From positions 1 through 27,490 of the forward strand of contig JAQIDF010000444.1 in assembly GCA_027858145.1 (NCBI GenBank): 27,490 nt of DNA. The letters run 5' to 3'. A program made the position numbers and the translations under genes. The notes under the pieces were generated by a model, which saw nothing but the letters and a program-made list of their open reading frames with translations, made no database searches and had not been told where the DNA came from. Below, one piece after another: positions 1 through 7,530 of the stretch. The DNA comes from Prolixibacteraceae bacterium (GTDB lineage Bacteria > Bacteroidota > Bacteroidia > Bacteroidales > Prolixibacteraceae). Positions within the stretch are counted from its first letter, which is position 1. Every line of letters begins with the position of its first letter.

Positions 1-13
1 TGTAATAAGTGGA

Positions 14-119
14 AAGTGGCAGTAGGCAGTGGCAAAGCACCGACCTGACTTAAAACCCGACTGCTATTGCAACTGCTACTGCAACTATACAGTAGCAAGT
101 GGCAGTAGGCAATGGCAAA
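14..119. repeat. Imperfect direct and inverted repeat block
   Basis: A 23-base unit at 14-36 recurs at 97-119 with one mismatch (core GGCAGTAGGC). Between the copies, a 12-base unit is repeated in tandem at 61-72 and 73-84 with one mismatch (CTGCTAYTGCAA). The tandem 61-81 is also largely complementary to 90-112, giving an imperfect stem of about 20 bp around an 8-base loop (82-89); its perfect core is 74-81 with 90-97. No coding frame fits. It resembles an intergenic repeat of a dispersed family (inference), and it may act at the RNA level. The remaining bases up to the kinase start (120-206) show no clear promoter box. Confidence 0.6.
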
Positions 120-206
120 TATTCGACATAACTTAGAGCAAGACTGTTCCATTTTATAATTTTTTCACCATATTTACGTTGAAATAAAAAACGAAAAGAA
201 AACACA

Positions 207-1379
207 TTGGATATTTATTTCAAAAAAAGAAGGTGGAAACGCTACATATTCCTTTCAGCTGTGCTTATTGGAATTGGGTCGATACTTTATACCAACAAAC
301 TGGTTAAAGAAGTTTCAGAAGAAGAGCAAATTAAAGTTGAGCGCTGGGCCGAAGCCACACATCTGTTAGCCACTAAAAACAACCTTGGTAATGATGTGCA
401 GCATTATCTTAATAAAGTAATTACCACCAATACCACTATTCCATTAATTATTGTGGATGATAACGGAAAAATCTTTTTTGACCGTAATATAAAGTACACA
501 GAGAAAAACAAAGACAACATCCTTAAGCAAGAACTTAAAAAAATGAAAGCCAACCAATCGCCAATTGCAATTCCGCTTGGCGATGACGAAAAGCAATACC
601 TTTATTACAAAGAATCTTCGTTACAAACAAAATTAAAGTTCTACCCAATATTTCAACTGGCTGTAATTATTATTTTTATCGTTATTGCCTATGTTGCCTT
701 TAGTTCGGCGCGAAAAACAGAGCAAAACCTGGTATGGGTGGGTATGGCCAAAGAAACCGCCCACCAGTTGGGCACACCCATCTCATCGCTACTGGCATGG
801 ATGGAACTTTTAAAAGAAGAAAATGTTCCGCCTGCAATAATGAGCGAACTTGAAAAAGACATGAACCGCCTGGAGCGGATTACCGAACGCTTTTCTAAAA
901 TAGGTTCAAAGCCTGAACTCTATCCTGAAAACATTTACAACCAGCTGTTAAACACCATTAGCTACCTGCAATCGAGAATATCAAAGAAAATTACTTTGGA
1001 ATATAATTTTAGAGAAGAAGAAGAACTTTTCATCCCATTGTCATCATCATTGTTTGGCTGGGTAATTGAAAACATCGTTCGCAACTCCGTTGATGCAATT
1101 GAAAACCAACACGGCACAATCCGTTTCAATGTTGAAGATACAGAAAAAGAAGTACTCATTGATATTACCGACAGCGGAAAAGGTATCTCAAAATCGAAAC
1201 AAAAAACAATATTTCAACCGGGATTTACCACAAAGAAAAGAGGTTGGGGCTTAGGCCTTTCCCTCTCTAAGCGCATTATTGAAAATTATCACAATGGTAA
1301 AATATTTATCAAAGGCTCGGAGTCCAACATAGCAACAACTTTTCGTATTGTATTAAAAAAATATGATACCCATGAATAA
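207..1379 (+). CDS. Membrane sensor histidine kinase
   Basis: A 390-residue inner-membrane histidine kinase. It has TM1 at about residues 13-28, a periplasmic segment of roughly 115 residues with no recognised sensor fold, and TM2 at about 147-166. The H-box follows almost directly (KETAHQLGTPISS, His186 as phospho-acceptor), so there is no full HAMP linker. The ATP-binding domain has an N-box (RNSVDAI, Asn293), G1 (DSGKGIS, Asp322), F-box (FQPGFTT) and G2 (GWGLGLS). All catalytic elements are therefore present. The start is a TTG: the frame is closed by a stop at 180-182 and there is no in-frame ATG before it. No response regulator lies next to it, so its partner is unknown. The last bases overlap the next small gene, suggesting translational coupling. 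Confidence 0.85.
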   Translation: MDIYFKKRRWKRYIFLSAVLIGIGSILYTNKLVKEVSEEEQIKVERWAEATHLLATKNNLGNDVQHYLNKVITTNTTIPLIIVDDNGKIFFDRNIKYTEKNKDNILKQELKKMKANQSPIAIPLGDDEKQYLYYKESSLQTKLKFYPIFQLAVIIIFIVIAYVAFSSARKTEQNLVWVGMAKETAHQLGTPISSLLAWMELLKEENVPPAIMSELEKDMNRLERITERFSKIGSKPELYPENIYNQLLNTISYLQSRISKKITLEYNFREEEELFIPLSSSLFGWVIENIVRNSVDAIENQHGTIRFNVEDTEKEVLIDITDSGKGISKSKQKTIFQPGFTTKKRGWGLGLSLSKRIIENYHNGKIFIKGSESNIATTFRIVLKKYDTHE

Positions 1380-1626
1380 TTTATTCAAAACCATCGACCC
1401 TAAAACGCTTATCGCTATTAATGCAAGTGCATTGGTTATAACTACGATAAGTGAAATATTTGCACTTTACATTCTTTTTACAAAAGGCCAGTCAGAAGAA
1501 CTGCCCGAATGGAAAGCAAATGCAATCATTATCGGGGTTGTGTTGGTGTCCATCCTCTTCCTGTTTTCGGTAGTTTCAATGGTTTTGTTTCTTCATTTTA
1601 AGACAAAGAATAAAGAGAAAAGTTGA
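1372..1626 (+). CDS. Small two-TM membrane protein
   Basis: An 84-residue protein if read from the ATG at 1372; another in-frame ATG at 1363 would add three residues. Either start overlaps the end of the histidine kinase gene, so the two are probably co-transcribed and coupled. Two hydrophobic segments are evident (about residues 10-33 and 49-72), separated by a short polar loop with the motif EELPEWKA; the C-terminus is basic (KTKNKEK). I do not recognise a family. The fixed position after the kinase suggests it might modulate or anchor the kinase, but this is inference only. Confidence 0.65.
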   Translation: MNNLFKTIDPKTLIAINASALVITTISEIFALYILFTKGQSEELPEWKANAIIIGVVLVSILFLFSVVSMVLFLHFKTKNKEKS

Positions 1627-1697
1627 TACGCCGGAACTTATTGAGTATCGATTGTTTAAAAAAATTCCCAAATGTTTATTGGTTTTGTTTTTTTTTA

Positions 1698-1705
1698 TAA
1701 TTTTG
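1698..1705 (+). promoter_or_regulatory. -7 box (TAATTTTG) before yceD-rpmF
   Basis: This matches the Bacteroidota -7 consensus TAnnTTTG. A TTG at 1679-1681 could serve as the -33 element, though the 16-base spacing is short. The predicted transcript would start near 1711 and lead into the yceD-rpmF pair with a leader of about 65 bases. Confidence 0.5.
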
Positions 1706-1778
1706 CAGCACTTTTTGAGAATGAGAAAGGTATATTTTAGTCATCCTACTCAACACTCAAAGTAAACATTTTGTCGAG

Positions 1779-2333
1779 ATGAAACATCTCTTAAAATATG
1801 AAATACCTTTTAAAGGATTAAAAGAAGGCGAACACGAGTTTGACTTCAAACTTGACAACAAGTTCTTTGAACAGTTCGAAAACAGCGAAGTTAAGAAGGG
1901 GCAGCTCGATGCAACTGTTCTTTTAACCAGGCAATCAACCATGTTGATTCTTGATATGGCTGTTAAAGGTAAAGTAGAACTAATGTGCGACCGGTGTTTA
2001 GACAACTACATGCAGGATGTTGAAAACAATAGCCGGCTGATTATCAAATTCGGACAAGAAGAAGAATTAAGCGATGAAATCGTTGTAATTGAAAACGAAG
2101 AATATCAGGTTAATGTTGCACATTACCTTTACGAACTGGTAATTTTAGGGTTACCCATTAAGCATGTTCATCCCACCGATGAAGATGGAAACAGTGGATG
2201 CGATCCTGAAATGGTAGATAAATTAGAAGAATATTTGCTTGACGATGAAGAGGCACTTGAAGCACAAGAAGAGCCTTTAGTTGACGAGCGCTGGAATGAA
2301 TTAAAGAAATTATTAGATAACAAGAAAAGTTAG
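1779..2333 (+). CDS. YceD / DUF177 family protein
   Basis: A 184-residue protein of the YceD (DUF177) family, which in bacteria and plastids is linked to accumulation of 23S rRNA / the large ribosomal subunit and is normally encoded directly before rpmF. Visible hallmarks are the central CDRC pair (Cys70 and Cys73), the long acidic C-terminal half, and the terminal DERWNELKKL segment matching the family's conserved D-x-R-W-x-x-L ending. The start ATG at 1779 lies in a reasonable position downstream of a -7 box. The L32 gene begins five bases after the stop, which supports both the identity and an operon. Cytoplasmic; no signal peptide. Confidence 0.85.
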   Translation: MKHLLKYEIPFKGLKEGEHEFDFKLDNKFFEQFENSEVKKGQLDATVLLTRQSTMLILDMAVKGKVELMCDRCLDNYMQDVENNSRLIIKFGQEEELSDEIVVIENEEYQVNVAHYLYELVILGLPIKHVHPTDEDGNSGCDPEMVDKLEEYLLDDEEALEAQEEPLVDERWNELKKLLDNKKS

Positions 2334-2338
2334 GAAAA

Positions 2339-2524
2339 ATGGCACATCCAAAGCACAAAACATCGAAGGCTAGAAGAGATAAGCGCAGGACGCACTATAA
2401 GGCAACACCTGCAACACTTGCAACCTGCTCAAATTGCGGTGCAACAGTTAAGTATCACACAGTATGTAACGAATGTGGTTACTACCGTGGCAAACTGGCT
2501 ATCGAAAAAGACGTTACGGTATAA
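2339..2524 (+). CDS. rpmF: 50S ribosomal protein L32
   Basis: A 61-residue ribosomal protein L32, a structural component of the large subunit. The N-terminus MAHPKHKTSKARRDKRR is the characteristic basic, rRNA-binding tail. Four cysteines (C30, C33, C43, C46) form a zinc-ribbon C-x2-C...C-x2-C, so this is the zinc-binding (C+) form rather than a cysteine-free paralogue. It is co-transcribed with yceD and followed by a clear intrinsic terminator. In many bacteria rpmF is next to plsX/fabH; here the neighbour after the terminator is a bactofilin instead. Confidence 0.97.
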   Translation: MAHPKHKTSKARRDKRRTHYKATPATLATCSNCGATVKYHTVCNECGYYRGKLAIEKDVTV

Positions 2525-2548
2525 TTATATCATATTATCGAACAAATT

Positions 2549-2579
2549 AAAATCCTGCCCATCGCAGGATTTTTTTTTG
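2549..2579 (+). terminator. Intrinsic terminator after rpmF
   Basis: A stem of AATCCTGC (2551-2558) with GCAGGATT (2564-2571), loop CCATC, extended by flanking A/T pairs and followed by a run of T to 2578. It is a textbook Rho-independent terminator ending the yceD-rpmF unit. Confidence 0.9.
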
Positions 2580-2607
2580 TCCCTAACTAATGGTTGAACA
2601 ATTTTAT

Positions 2608-2615
2608 TAAATTTG
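2608..2615 (+). promoter_or_regulatory. -7 box (TAAATTTG) before bactofilin
   Basis: An exact TAnnTTTG match lying 22 bases before the bactofilin ATG, giving a predicted leader of about 15 bases. The in-frame TTG at 2613 sits inside this box, so it cannot be the start codon if the promoter is real. No good -33 TTG is at the expected distance. Confidence 0.5.
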
Positions 2616-2636
2616 CTCTCGACAACGACTCTGACT

Positions 2637-2999
2637 ATGGGAAAACAAATTGACAATACAAATGGGGCAGTCAATTTAATTGCTTCAAAAACGACCGTTA
2701 CCGGAGATATCAACACCGAATCGGATTTGAGAATTGATGGTGTTTTAAAAGGAAACCTTAAAACAACCGGCAAATTAGTGATTGGCAAAGCCGGAACCAT
2801 TGAAGGCGAAATAAATTGTAAAACCGCCGAAATTGAAGGTAAAATTGAAGGTAAAATATTGGTAAAAGAACTTTTAACCCTTAAATCGACTTCTTTCCTT
2901 TACGGAGAAATTACCACCGGACAATTAATGATTGAACCCGGAGCAACATTTACCGGTAATTGCAAAATGAATAACCAGCCCGAAGGAAAAACGAAATAA
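2637..2999 (+). CDS. Bactofilin family protein
   Basis: A 120-residue bactofilin (DUF583), a self-polymerising cytoskeletal protein built from a right-handed beta-helix. The central part shows the regular short hydrophobic/glycine repeats (DLRIDGVLKGNL, GTIEGEINCKTAEIEG, GEITTGQLMIEPGATFTGN), flanked by short disordered ends. I chose the ATG at 2637 because a -7 promoter box occupies 2608-2615, which excludes the upstream TTG. Bactofilins act in cell shape, wall remodelling or polar localisation at the inner face of the membrane; the specific role here is not evident. It lies between the rpmF terminator and the ATPase operon, and in some Bacteroidota bactofilins sit just before the ATPase genes. 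Confidence 0.85.
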   Translation: MGKQIDNTNGAVNLIASKTTVTGDINTESDLRIDGVLKGNLKTTGKLVIGKAGTIEGEINCKTAEIEGKIEGKILVKELLTLKSTSFLYGEITTGQLMIEPGATFTGNCKMNNQPEGKTK

Positions 3000-3070
3000 T
3001 TTCGTATTTTTATTTGGTTATCGTTTCAGGTAAATGCTATTCGGAACAAAACGTGTTCAAATAATAGGTC

Positions 3071-3460
3071 ATGGAAAATAATTTCTCGAAATTTTTTAAA
3101 GGTCTTACCACATTTACCATCATTATACTGGTAATTGGAACACTCTTGTTCCTTACCGTATTCAAGGAACATTTCCTCATTGTGTTCCCTTTTGTGCTTA
3201 TTTTTTATTACGCTTCAACCCTTATCCTTCATAAATACATGCTACGCATTACCAGAAATGATGTGTCAAAATTCAGTTTTAAGTTTATGATGCTTTCATT
3301 TCTGAAAATGTTTATTTACATTGTGTTCGGTGTTTTGTATATCATTTTTGATGAAGAGAATGCCGTTAATTTCCTAATTGTTTATCTTTTGCTTTATGTG
3401 GCCTATGCGGTTTACGAGGTGAAATCGGTTATGAAATTGATAAACGACTCAAAAGTATAA
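3071..3460 (+). CDS. Four-TM protein at the AtpI position
   Basis: A 129-residue hydrophobic protein with about four membrane segments (roughly residues 14-30, 35-54, 72-94 and 97-115), separated by a short basic loop (HKYMLRITRNDVSK). It sits immediately before atpB, where many ATPase operons carry AtpI-, AtpZ- or AtpR-like membrane proteins involved in Mg2+ supply or c-ring assembly. The position and topology suggest a similar accessory function, but no diagnostic AtpI motif is obvious and the assignment is inference. The stop is 55 bases before the preferred atpB start, in the same direction, so it is very likely co-transcribed with the ATPase. Confidence 0.65.
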   Translation: MENNFSKFFKGLTTFTIIILVIGTLLFLTVFKEHFLIVFPFVLIFYYASTLILHKYMLRITRNDVSKFSFKFMMLSFLKMFIYIVFGVLYIIFDEENAVNFLIVYLLLYVAYAVYEVKSVMKLINDSKV

Positions 3461-3515
3461 ACTTGGGTTATTGAGCGAAAAGTATTTACTTCAAGCTGAC
3501 AATACATTTATAGAT

Positions 3516-4577
3516 ATGAATATGTGTAAATACATATTGGGGGTTTTGCTCGGAATGTATATCCTTTTTTCACCGAAAGTTGGTAACGCCGTGGTTTCAG
3601 AAGATGAGCACGAAACTTTTAATACGGTTGATTATGTATTCGAACACGTTGGCGATTCGTACGAGTGGCATTTTTTCACCATTAACGATTTTCACGCAAC
3701 AATACCTTTACCTGTTATTCTATACAGCAAATACAGTGGCTGGCATTTTTTCATGTCTAATAAATTTCATTATTCCGAGGCAGGTTTTCCTTTTCATATT
3801 TCCGATGAAGGTAAAAATAAAGGTAAAATAGTTGAAATTCTGGAAAATGGCTCCGAATTTGTACCCTTCGATTTTTCGTTAACCCGTGCAATTGTGGGGT
3901 TGTTGCTTGCTTCCTTAATTCTTATTCTTGTAACATTTAGAACAGCAAAATTAGCCTCCCGTAACATTAACCAAAAACCTACCGGATTGCAAAATTTAAT
4001 AGAACCTATTATCATATTTATTCGCGACGACGTAGCAAAGCCTTTTGCTGGCGAAAAGTATAAACGTTATTTACCGTTTCTGCTCACGCTTTTTACATTT
4101 ATTCTTGTGGCAAATATATTAGGTCTCGTGCTTCCATTAGGGATAAATATTACCGGAAATATAGCTATTACAATGGTCTTGGCTTTATTCACATTTTTAA
4201 TTACAACGTTTAGTGGAAATAAACATTACTGGAAACATATTTTTAACCCCGAGGCACCCTGGTATATGAAAAGTCCGGTGTTGCCACTGATGCAATTTAT
4301 CGAAGTTTCAGGAATGCTTATTAAACCGATTATTCTTATGATTCGTTTGTTTGCCAACATGTTATCGGGGCATATGATTATAGCAGTTTTGATTGGATTA
4401 ATATTTTTAATGTCAGCCATGTATGGTATTGTTGCAGGGATTGGAACCTCAATCATATCTATTATTTTTTCTGTTTTTATTGTTTTACTCGATCTATTAG
4501 TTTCATTTATACAAGCATATATTTTCGCCGTTTTAACGGCCATGTATTTTGGCATGGCAACCGAAAAAGGGCATTAA
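3516..4577 (+). CDS. atpB: ATP synthase F0 subunit a
   Basis: A 353-residue subunit a, the proton-channel stator of the F0 motor. The C-terminal half contains the essential arginine (IRLFANM, Arg277, equivalent to E. coli aR210) and the helix FIQAYIFAVLTAMYFG with the conserved glutamine (Gln333, equivalent to aQ252). The N-terminus looks like a signal peptide (residues 2-24), followed by a polar extension of about 95 residues predicted to be periplasmic; this long, exported N-terminus is known in Bacteroidota AtpB and makes the protein longer than the 271-residue E. coli form. I prefer the ATG at 3516 over the TTG at 3471 because the signal peptide begins there. The extension contains two WHFF-containing segments (49-60 and 74-86). 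Confidence 0.93.
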   Translation: MNMCKYILGVLLGMYILFSPKVGNAVVSEDEHETFNTVDYVFEHVGDSYEWHFFTINDFHATIPLPVILYSKYSGWHFFMSNKFHYSEAGFPFHISDEGKNKGKIVEILENGSEFVPFDFSLTRAIVGLLLASLILILVTFRTAKLASRNINQKPTGLQNLIEPIIIFIRDDVAKPFAGEKYKRYLPFLLTLFTFILVANILGLVLPLGINITGNIAITMVLALFTFLITTFSGNKHYWKHIFNPEAPWYMKSPVLPLMQFIEVSGMLIKPIILMIRLFANMLSGHMIIAVLIGLIFLMSAMYGIVAGIGTSIISIIFSVFIVLLDLLVSFIQAYIFAVLTAMYFGMATEKGH

Positions 4578-4594
4578 CCCTAAAACAGTTTATT

Positions 4595-4843
4595 ATGACA
4601 ACTTTAATGGTATTATTAGCCGAAGTGGCTTTGGGAAAATTAAGTGCCGGAATTGGTGCCGGGTTAGCTGCTATTGCTGCTGCTTATGGTATTGGTAAAA
4701 TTGGTGCTGCTGCAATGGAGGCCATTGCTCGTCAACCCGAAGCCAGTGCCGATATACGGTCAAATTTAATCGTGGTTTCAGCATTTATCGAAGGGGTTGC
4801 CTTCCTGGCTGTAATCGTTTGTTTACTTTTGGCTGTATTGTAA
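4595..4843 (+). CDS. atpE: ATP synthase F0 subunit c
   Basis: An 82-residue, two-helix proteolipid that forms the rotating c-ring. Helix 1 is rich in Gly/Ala (GIGAGLAAIAAAYGIGKIG), the polar loop carries the conserved RQPE (46-49), and helix 2 contains the ion-carrying carboxylate Glu66 in SAFIEGVAF. The residue after Glu66 is Gly rather than Ser/Thr, and helix 1 lacks the Gln of sodium-binding rings, so proton coupling is inferred. It follows atpB by 17 bases and is followed by a strong hairpin before atpF. Confidence 0.96.
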   Translation: MTTLMVLLAEVALGKLSAGIGAGLAAIAAAYGIGKIGAAAMEAIARQPEASADIRSNLIVVSAFIEGVAFLAVIVCLLLAVL

Positions 4844-4849
4844 AAAAAC

Positions 4850-4886
4850 AGCACCAATGCAGGTGGGATTGCCATCCATTGGTGCT
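4850..4886 (+). promoter_or_regulatory. Intercistronic hairpin between atpE and atpF
   Basis: A perfect 10-bp stem (AGCACCAATG at 4850-4859 with CATTGGTGCT at 4877-4886), continued after a two-base bulge by 4862-4866 with 4872-4876 (one G-U), around the loop 4867-4871. No U-tract follows, so it does not look like a terminator. It starts only seven bases after the atpE stop, in the one large gap of the b-to-gamma part of the operon. A role in protecting the 3' end of atpE mRNA or biasing expression towards the multi-copy c subunit is inference. Confidence 0.7.
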
Positions 4887-4911
4887 ATTGTTAAACTAAA
4901 TTTTTACGCGT

Positions 4912-5403
4912 ATGTTTCTGCTACCTCACTTAGGAACAATAATATGGACTACAATAATTTTTGGAATTGTAGCCTTTATTTTGGGCAAATATGCATGGAA
5001 GCCTTTGTTAAGAGCAATCCATGAGCGTGAACGATATATCGACATTTCATTGCGCAAGGCAAAAAGTGCCCGCGAAATGCTCAGTAATTTAAAGCAAGAA
5101 CAAGAGGTAATATTAAAACAAACACGACACAATAAAAGTGAACTATTGAAAGAAGGAACTGTACAACGCGATAAAATTATTGCCGATGCAAAAGAAAAAG
5201 CCCGTACTGATGCAGAAAAAATTATTGCCGATGCACATAAGAGAGTTCAGAAAGAGCGGGAGGAAGCCCTCGTTGATATGCGCAAACAAATTACAACGCT
5301 CTCGATTGATATAGCTACAAAAGTGGTAGGTGCCGATATGAAAGATAAAGAACGACATGAGCAAATGGTCAAAAAGTTGGTTGAAGATATTGAGCTAAAC
5401 TAA
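4912..5403 (+). CDS. atpF: ATP synthase F0 subunit b
   Basis: A 163-residue peripheral-stalk subunit. One N-terminal membrane helix (about residues 8-26, IIWTTIIFGIVAFILGKYAW) leads into a long charged amphipathic coiled coil (about 34-155) rich in Lys/Glu/Ala, as expected for the dimeric b stalk that joins subunit a to the F1 head through delta. It is 12-13 residues from WKPLL to the coiled coil, typical of AtpF. It begins 25 bases after the intercistronic hairpin and ends six bases before atpH. Confidence 0.94.
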   Translation: MFLLPHLGTIIWTTIIFGIVAFILGKYAWKPLLRAIHERERYIDISLRKAKSAREMLSNLKQEQEVILKQTRHNKSELLKEGTVQRDKIIADAKEKARTDAEKIIADAHKRVQKEREEALVDMRKQITTLSIDIATKVVGADMKDKERHEQMVKKLVEDIELN

Positions 5404-5409
5404 TTTATT

Positions 5410-5946
5410 ATGAACAGGAACAGAGTTACTGTACGTTACGCAAAAGCATTATCAGAATTGGCTTTGGAACAAAAAAAATCCGAAGTAATTTGCCGTGACG
5501 TTAATATTCTGTATCAATCAATCGACCAATACGAGGGATTCGAAAATTTTATCATCACACCCCGCGTTGCTCCATCGGCAAAAATCAACAAAATAAAAGA
5601 GTTATTTACGAAAGAATTTGATGCCCTCACCATCCGTTTCATCGAAATGGTAATAAACCATCAACGTGAAGCATATTTAAAAGATATTACCCGAAATGTT
5701 ATCACATTCCTTCACAAAGCAGACGGAATAATGCCTGCAACATTAAAAACAGCACACCCCTTGTCTGATAAATTGATAAAAAAAATAAAAGAAGCATTTG
5801 AGAAAAAACTGCAAAAAACCATTGAGCTGACACCAGAAACCGATGCCCGCTTAATTGGTGGTTTTGTTTTCACAATGGACAACATACAATACGACGCCAG
5901 CCTGGCAACCCGCATAAAGAACATCAAAAAACAATTTCAAAAATAA
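5410..5946 (+). CDS. atpH: ATP synthase F1 subunit delta
   Basis: A 178-residue OSCP/delta subunit that joins the b stalk to the top of the alpha3beta3 head. The N-terminal helical domain begins with the family-typical VRYAKALSELALEQ, and the C-terminal part contains ETDARLIGGFVFTMDNIQYDASL, matching the conserved I-G-G-x-x-x-x-x-D-x-x-x-D ending of the family, followed by a short basic tail. Its length is close to E. coli AtpH (177). It lies between atpF and atpA with gaps of only six bases on each side. Confidence 0.94.
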   Translation: MNRNRVTVRYAKALSELALEQKKSEVICRDVNILYQSIDQYEGFENFIITPRVAPSAKINKIKELFTKEFDALTIRFIEMVINHQREAYLKDITRNVITFLHKADGIMPATLKTAHPLSDKLIKKIKEAFEKKLQKTIELTPETDARLIGGFVFTMDNIQYDASLATRIKNIKKQFQK

Positions 5947-5952
5947 ATCAGA

Positions 5953-7530
5953 ATGGCAGATACCAGACCAGCAGAAATATCATCGATACTAAAAGAACAA
6001 TTAGCCGGCATTTCATCCGAAATTTCGATGGAAGAAGTAGGTACAGTATTAGAAATTGGCGATGGTATTGCTCGTATTTACGGGCTGAATAACGTTGAGT
6101 CAAACGAAATGATTGAGTTTTCGAATGGCACAACCGGTATCGTCCTCAACCTTGAAGAGGACAATGTTGGAGCTGTGCTTTTGGGCACTTCTGAGGGAAT
6201 TAAGGAAGGAGACACCGTAAAACGACAAAAACGAATTGCTTCAATACAAACCGGCGAAGGACTGTTAGGCCGCGTAATTAATACGCTGGGTGAACCCATT
6301 GACGGCAAAGGCCCTATTGAAGGCGAGACATTTGAACTACCCCTCGAACGTAAAGCACCGGGGGTTATATTCAGACAACCCGTTGAAGAACCACTACAAA
6401 CCGGATTGAAAGCAGTTGATGCTATGATTCCAATTGGGCGCGGACAACGCGAGTTAATTATCGGCGACAGGCAAACAGGGAAAACTGCCATTGCAATTGA
6501 TACCATTATTAACCAACGTGAGTTTTTTGAAAAAGGGGAACCCGTTTATTGCATCTATGTGGCTATTGGTCAAAAAGGCTCAACCGTAGCTACAATTGCT
6601 TCAACACTTGCCAAACACGGCGCATCTGAATATACAACCATCGTATCGGCCACTGCGTCCGACCCTGCAGCACTTCAATATTACGCACCTTACGCAGGGG
6701 CAGCTATCGGTGAATTCTTCAGGGACACCGGACGCCATGCACTTATTATTTACGATGACTTATCGAAACAGGCCGTTTCGTACCGCGAAGTATCGCTGTT
6801 GCTGCGTCGTCCGCCCGGCCGTGAAGCTTACCCCGGTGATGTATTCTACCTGCACTCACGATTACTCGAACGCGCTGCCCGAATCACCGATTCAGACGAT
6901 ATTGCCCGTAAAATGAACGACCTTCCACCTTCGATAAAAGATAAAGTAAAAGGCGGCGGTTCACTAACAGCACTGCCCATTATCGAAACCCAGGCAGGCG
7001 ATGTATCAGCATACATTCCTACAAACGTAATTTCAATTACCGACGGACAAATTTTCCTTGAGCCTTCACTGTTTAATTCCGGAATTCGGCCTGCTATCAA
7101 TGTAGGTATATCCGTATCACGTGTAGGAGGTAACGCGCAAATTAAATCGATGAAAAAAGTAGCCGGGACCCTAAAACTCGACCAGGCACAATATCGGGAA
7201 CTGGAAGCATTTTCAAAGTTTGGCTCCGATCTTGATGCGGCCACCAAACGCATTCTTGAAAAAGGAGAAAAGAATACAGAAATCCTTAAACAAGGACAGT
7301 ATCAGCCTATACCCATCGAAAAGCAAATTGCAATAATCTGGCTCGGCGTTGAAGACCTGCTGCACAATATTCCTATTGATAAATTAAAGGCATTCGAGAA
7401 AGAATACCTCGATTTTCTGGAAACAAATGAACCGGACACATTGAAACAACTCAAAGAAGGTATATTAACGGACGAAATAAAAGAAACACTCAAAAAGACA
7501 GCAACTGAAATAGCTGAACAGTATCAATAA
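5953..7530 (+). CDS. atpA: ATP synthase F1 subunit alpha
   Basis: A 525-residue alpha subunit, the non-catalytic nucleotide-binding partner of beta. Domains in order are the N-terminal beta-barrel (about 25-95), the nucleotide-binding domain with Walker A GDRQTGKT (171-178) and the Walker B-like stretch ALIIYDDLSKQA (263-274), and the C-terminal helical domain. ISVSRVGG (386-393) carries Arg390, the equivalent of the arginine finger that completes the catalytic site on beta. Length and motif order match E. coli AtpA closely. The stop TAA overlaps the start of atpG (TAATG), implying translational coupling. There is no atpD in the window, so its catalytic partner is encoded elsewhere. Confidence 0.98.
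   Translation: MADTRPAEISSILKEQLAGISSEISMEEVGTVLEIGDGIARIYGLNNVESNEMIEFSNGTTGIVLNLEEDNVGAVLLGTSEGIKEGDTVKRQKRIASIQTGEGLLGRVINTLGEPIDGKGPIEGETFELPLERKAPGVIFRQPVEEPLQTGLKAVDAMIPIGRGQRELIIGDRQTGKTAIAIDTIINQREFFEKGEPVYCIYVAIGQKGSTVATIASTLAKHGASEYTTIVSATASDPAALQYYAPYAGAAIGEFFRDTGRHALIIYDDLSKQAVSYREVSLLLRRPPGREAYPGDVFYLHSRLLERAARITDSDDIARKMNDLPPSIKDKVKGGGSLTALPIIETQAGDVSAYIPTNVISITDGQIFLEPSLFNSGIRPAINVGISVSRVGGNAQIKSMKKVAGTLKLDQAQYRELEAFSKFGSDLDAATKRILEKGEKNTEILKQGQYQPIPIEKQIAIIWLGVEDLLHNIPIDKLKAFEKEYLDFLETNEPDTLKQLKEGILTDEIKETLKKTATEIAEQYQ

Noticed and set aside
4595..4843. Sodium-coupled c-ring
   Set aside because: Glu66 is followed by Gly and helix 1 lacks the Gln ligand, so the sodium signature is not met.
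6078..6506. 142-codon open frame on the - strand inside atpA
   Set aside because: Antisense shadow of the strongly conserved atpA coding sequence.
6596..6916. 106-codon + strand frame inside atpA
   Set aside because: Out-of-frame shadow; the atpA frame is continuous and conserved across it.
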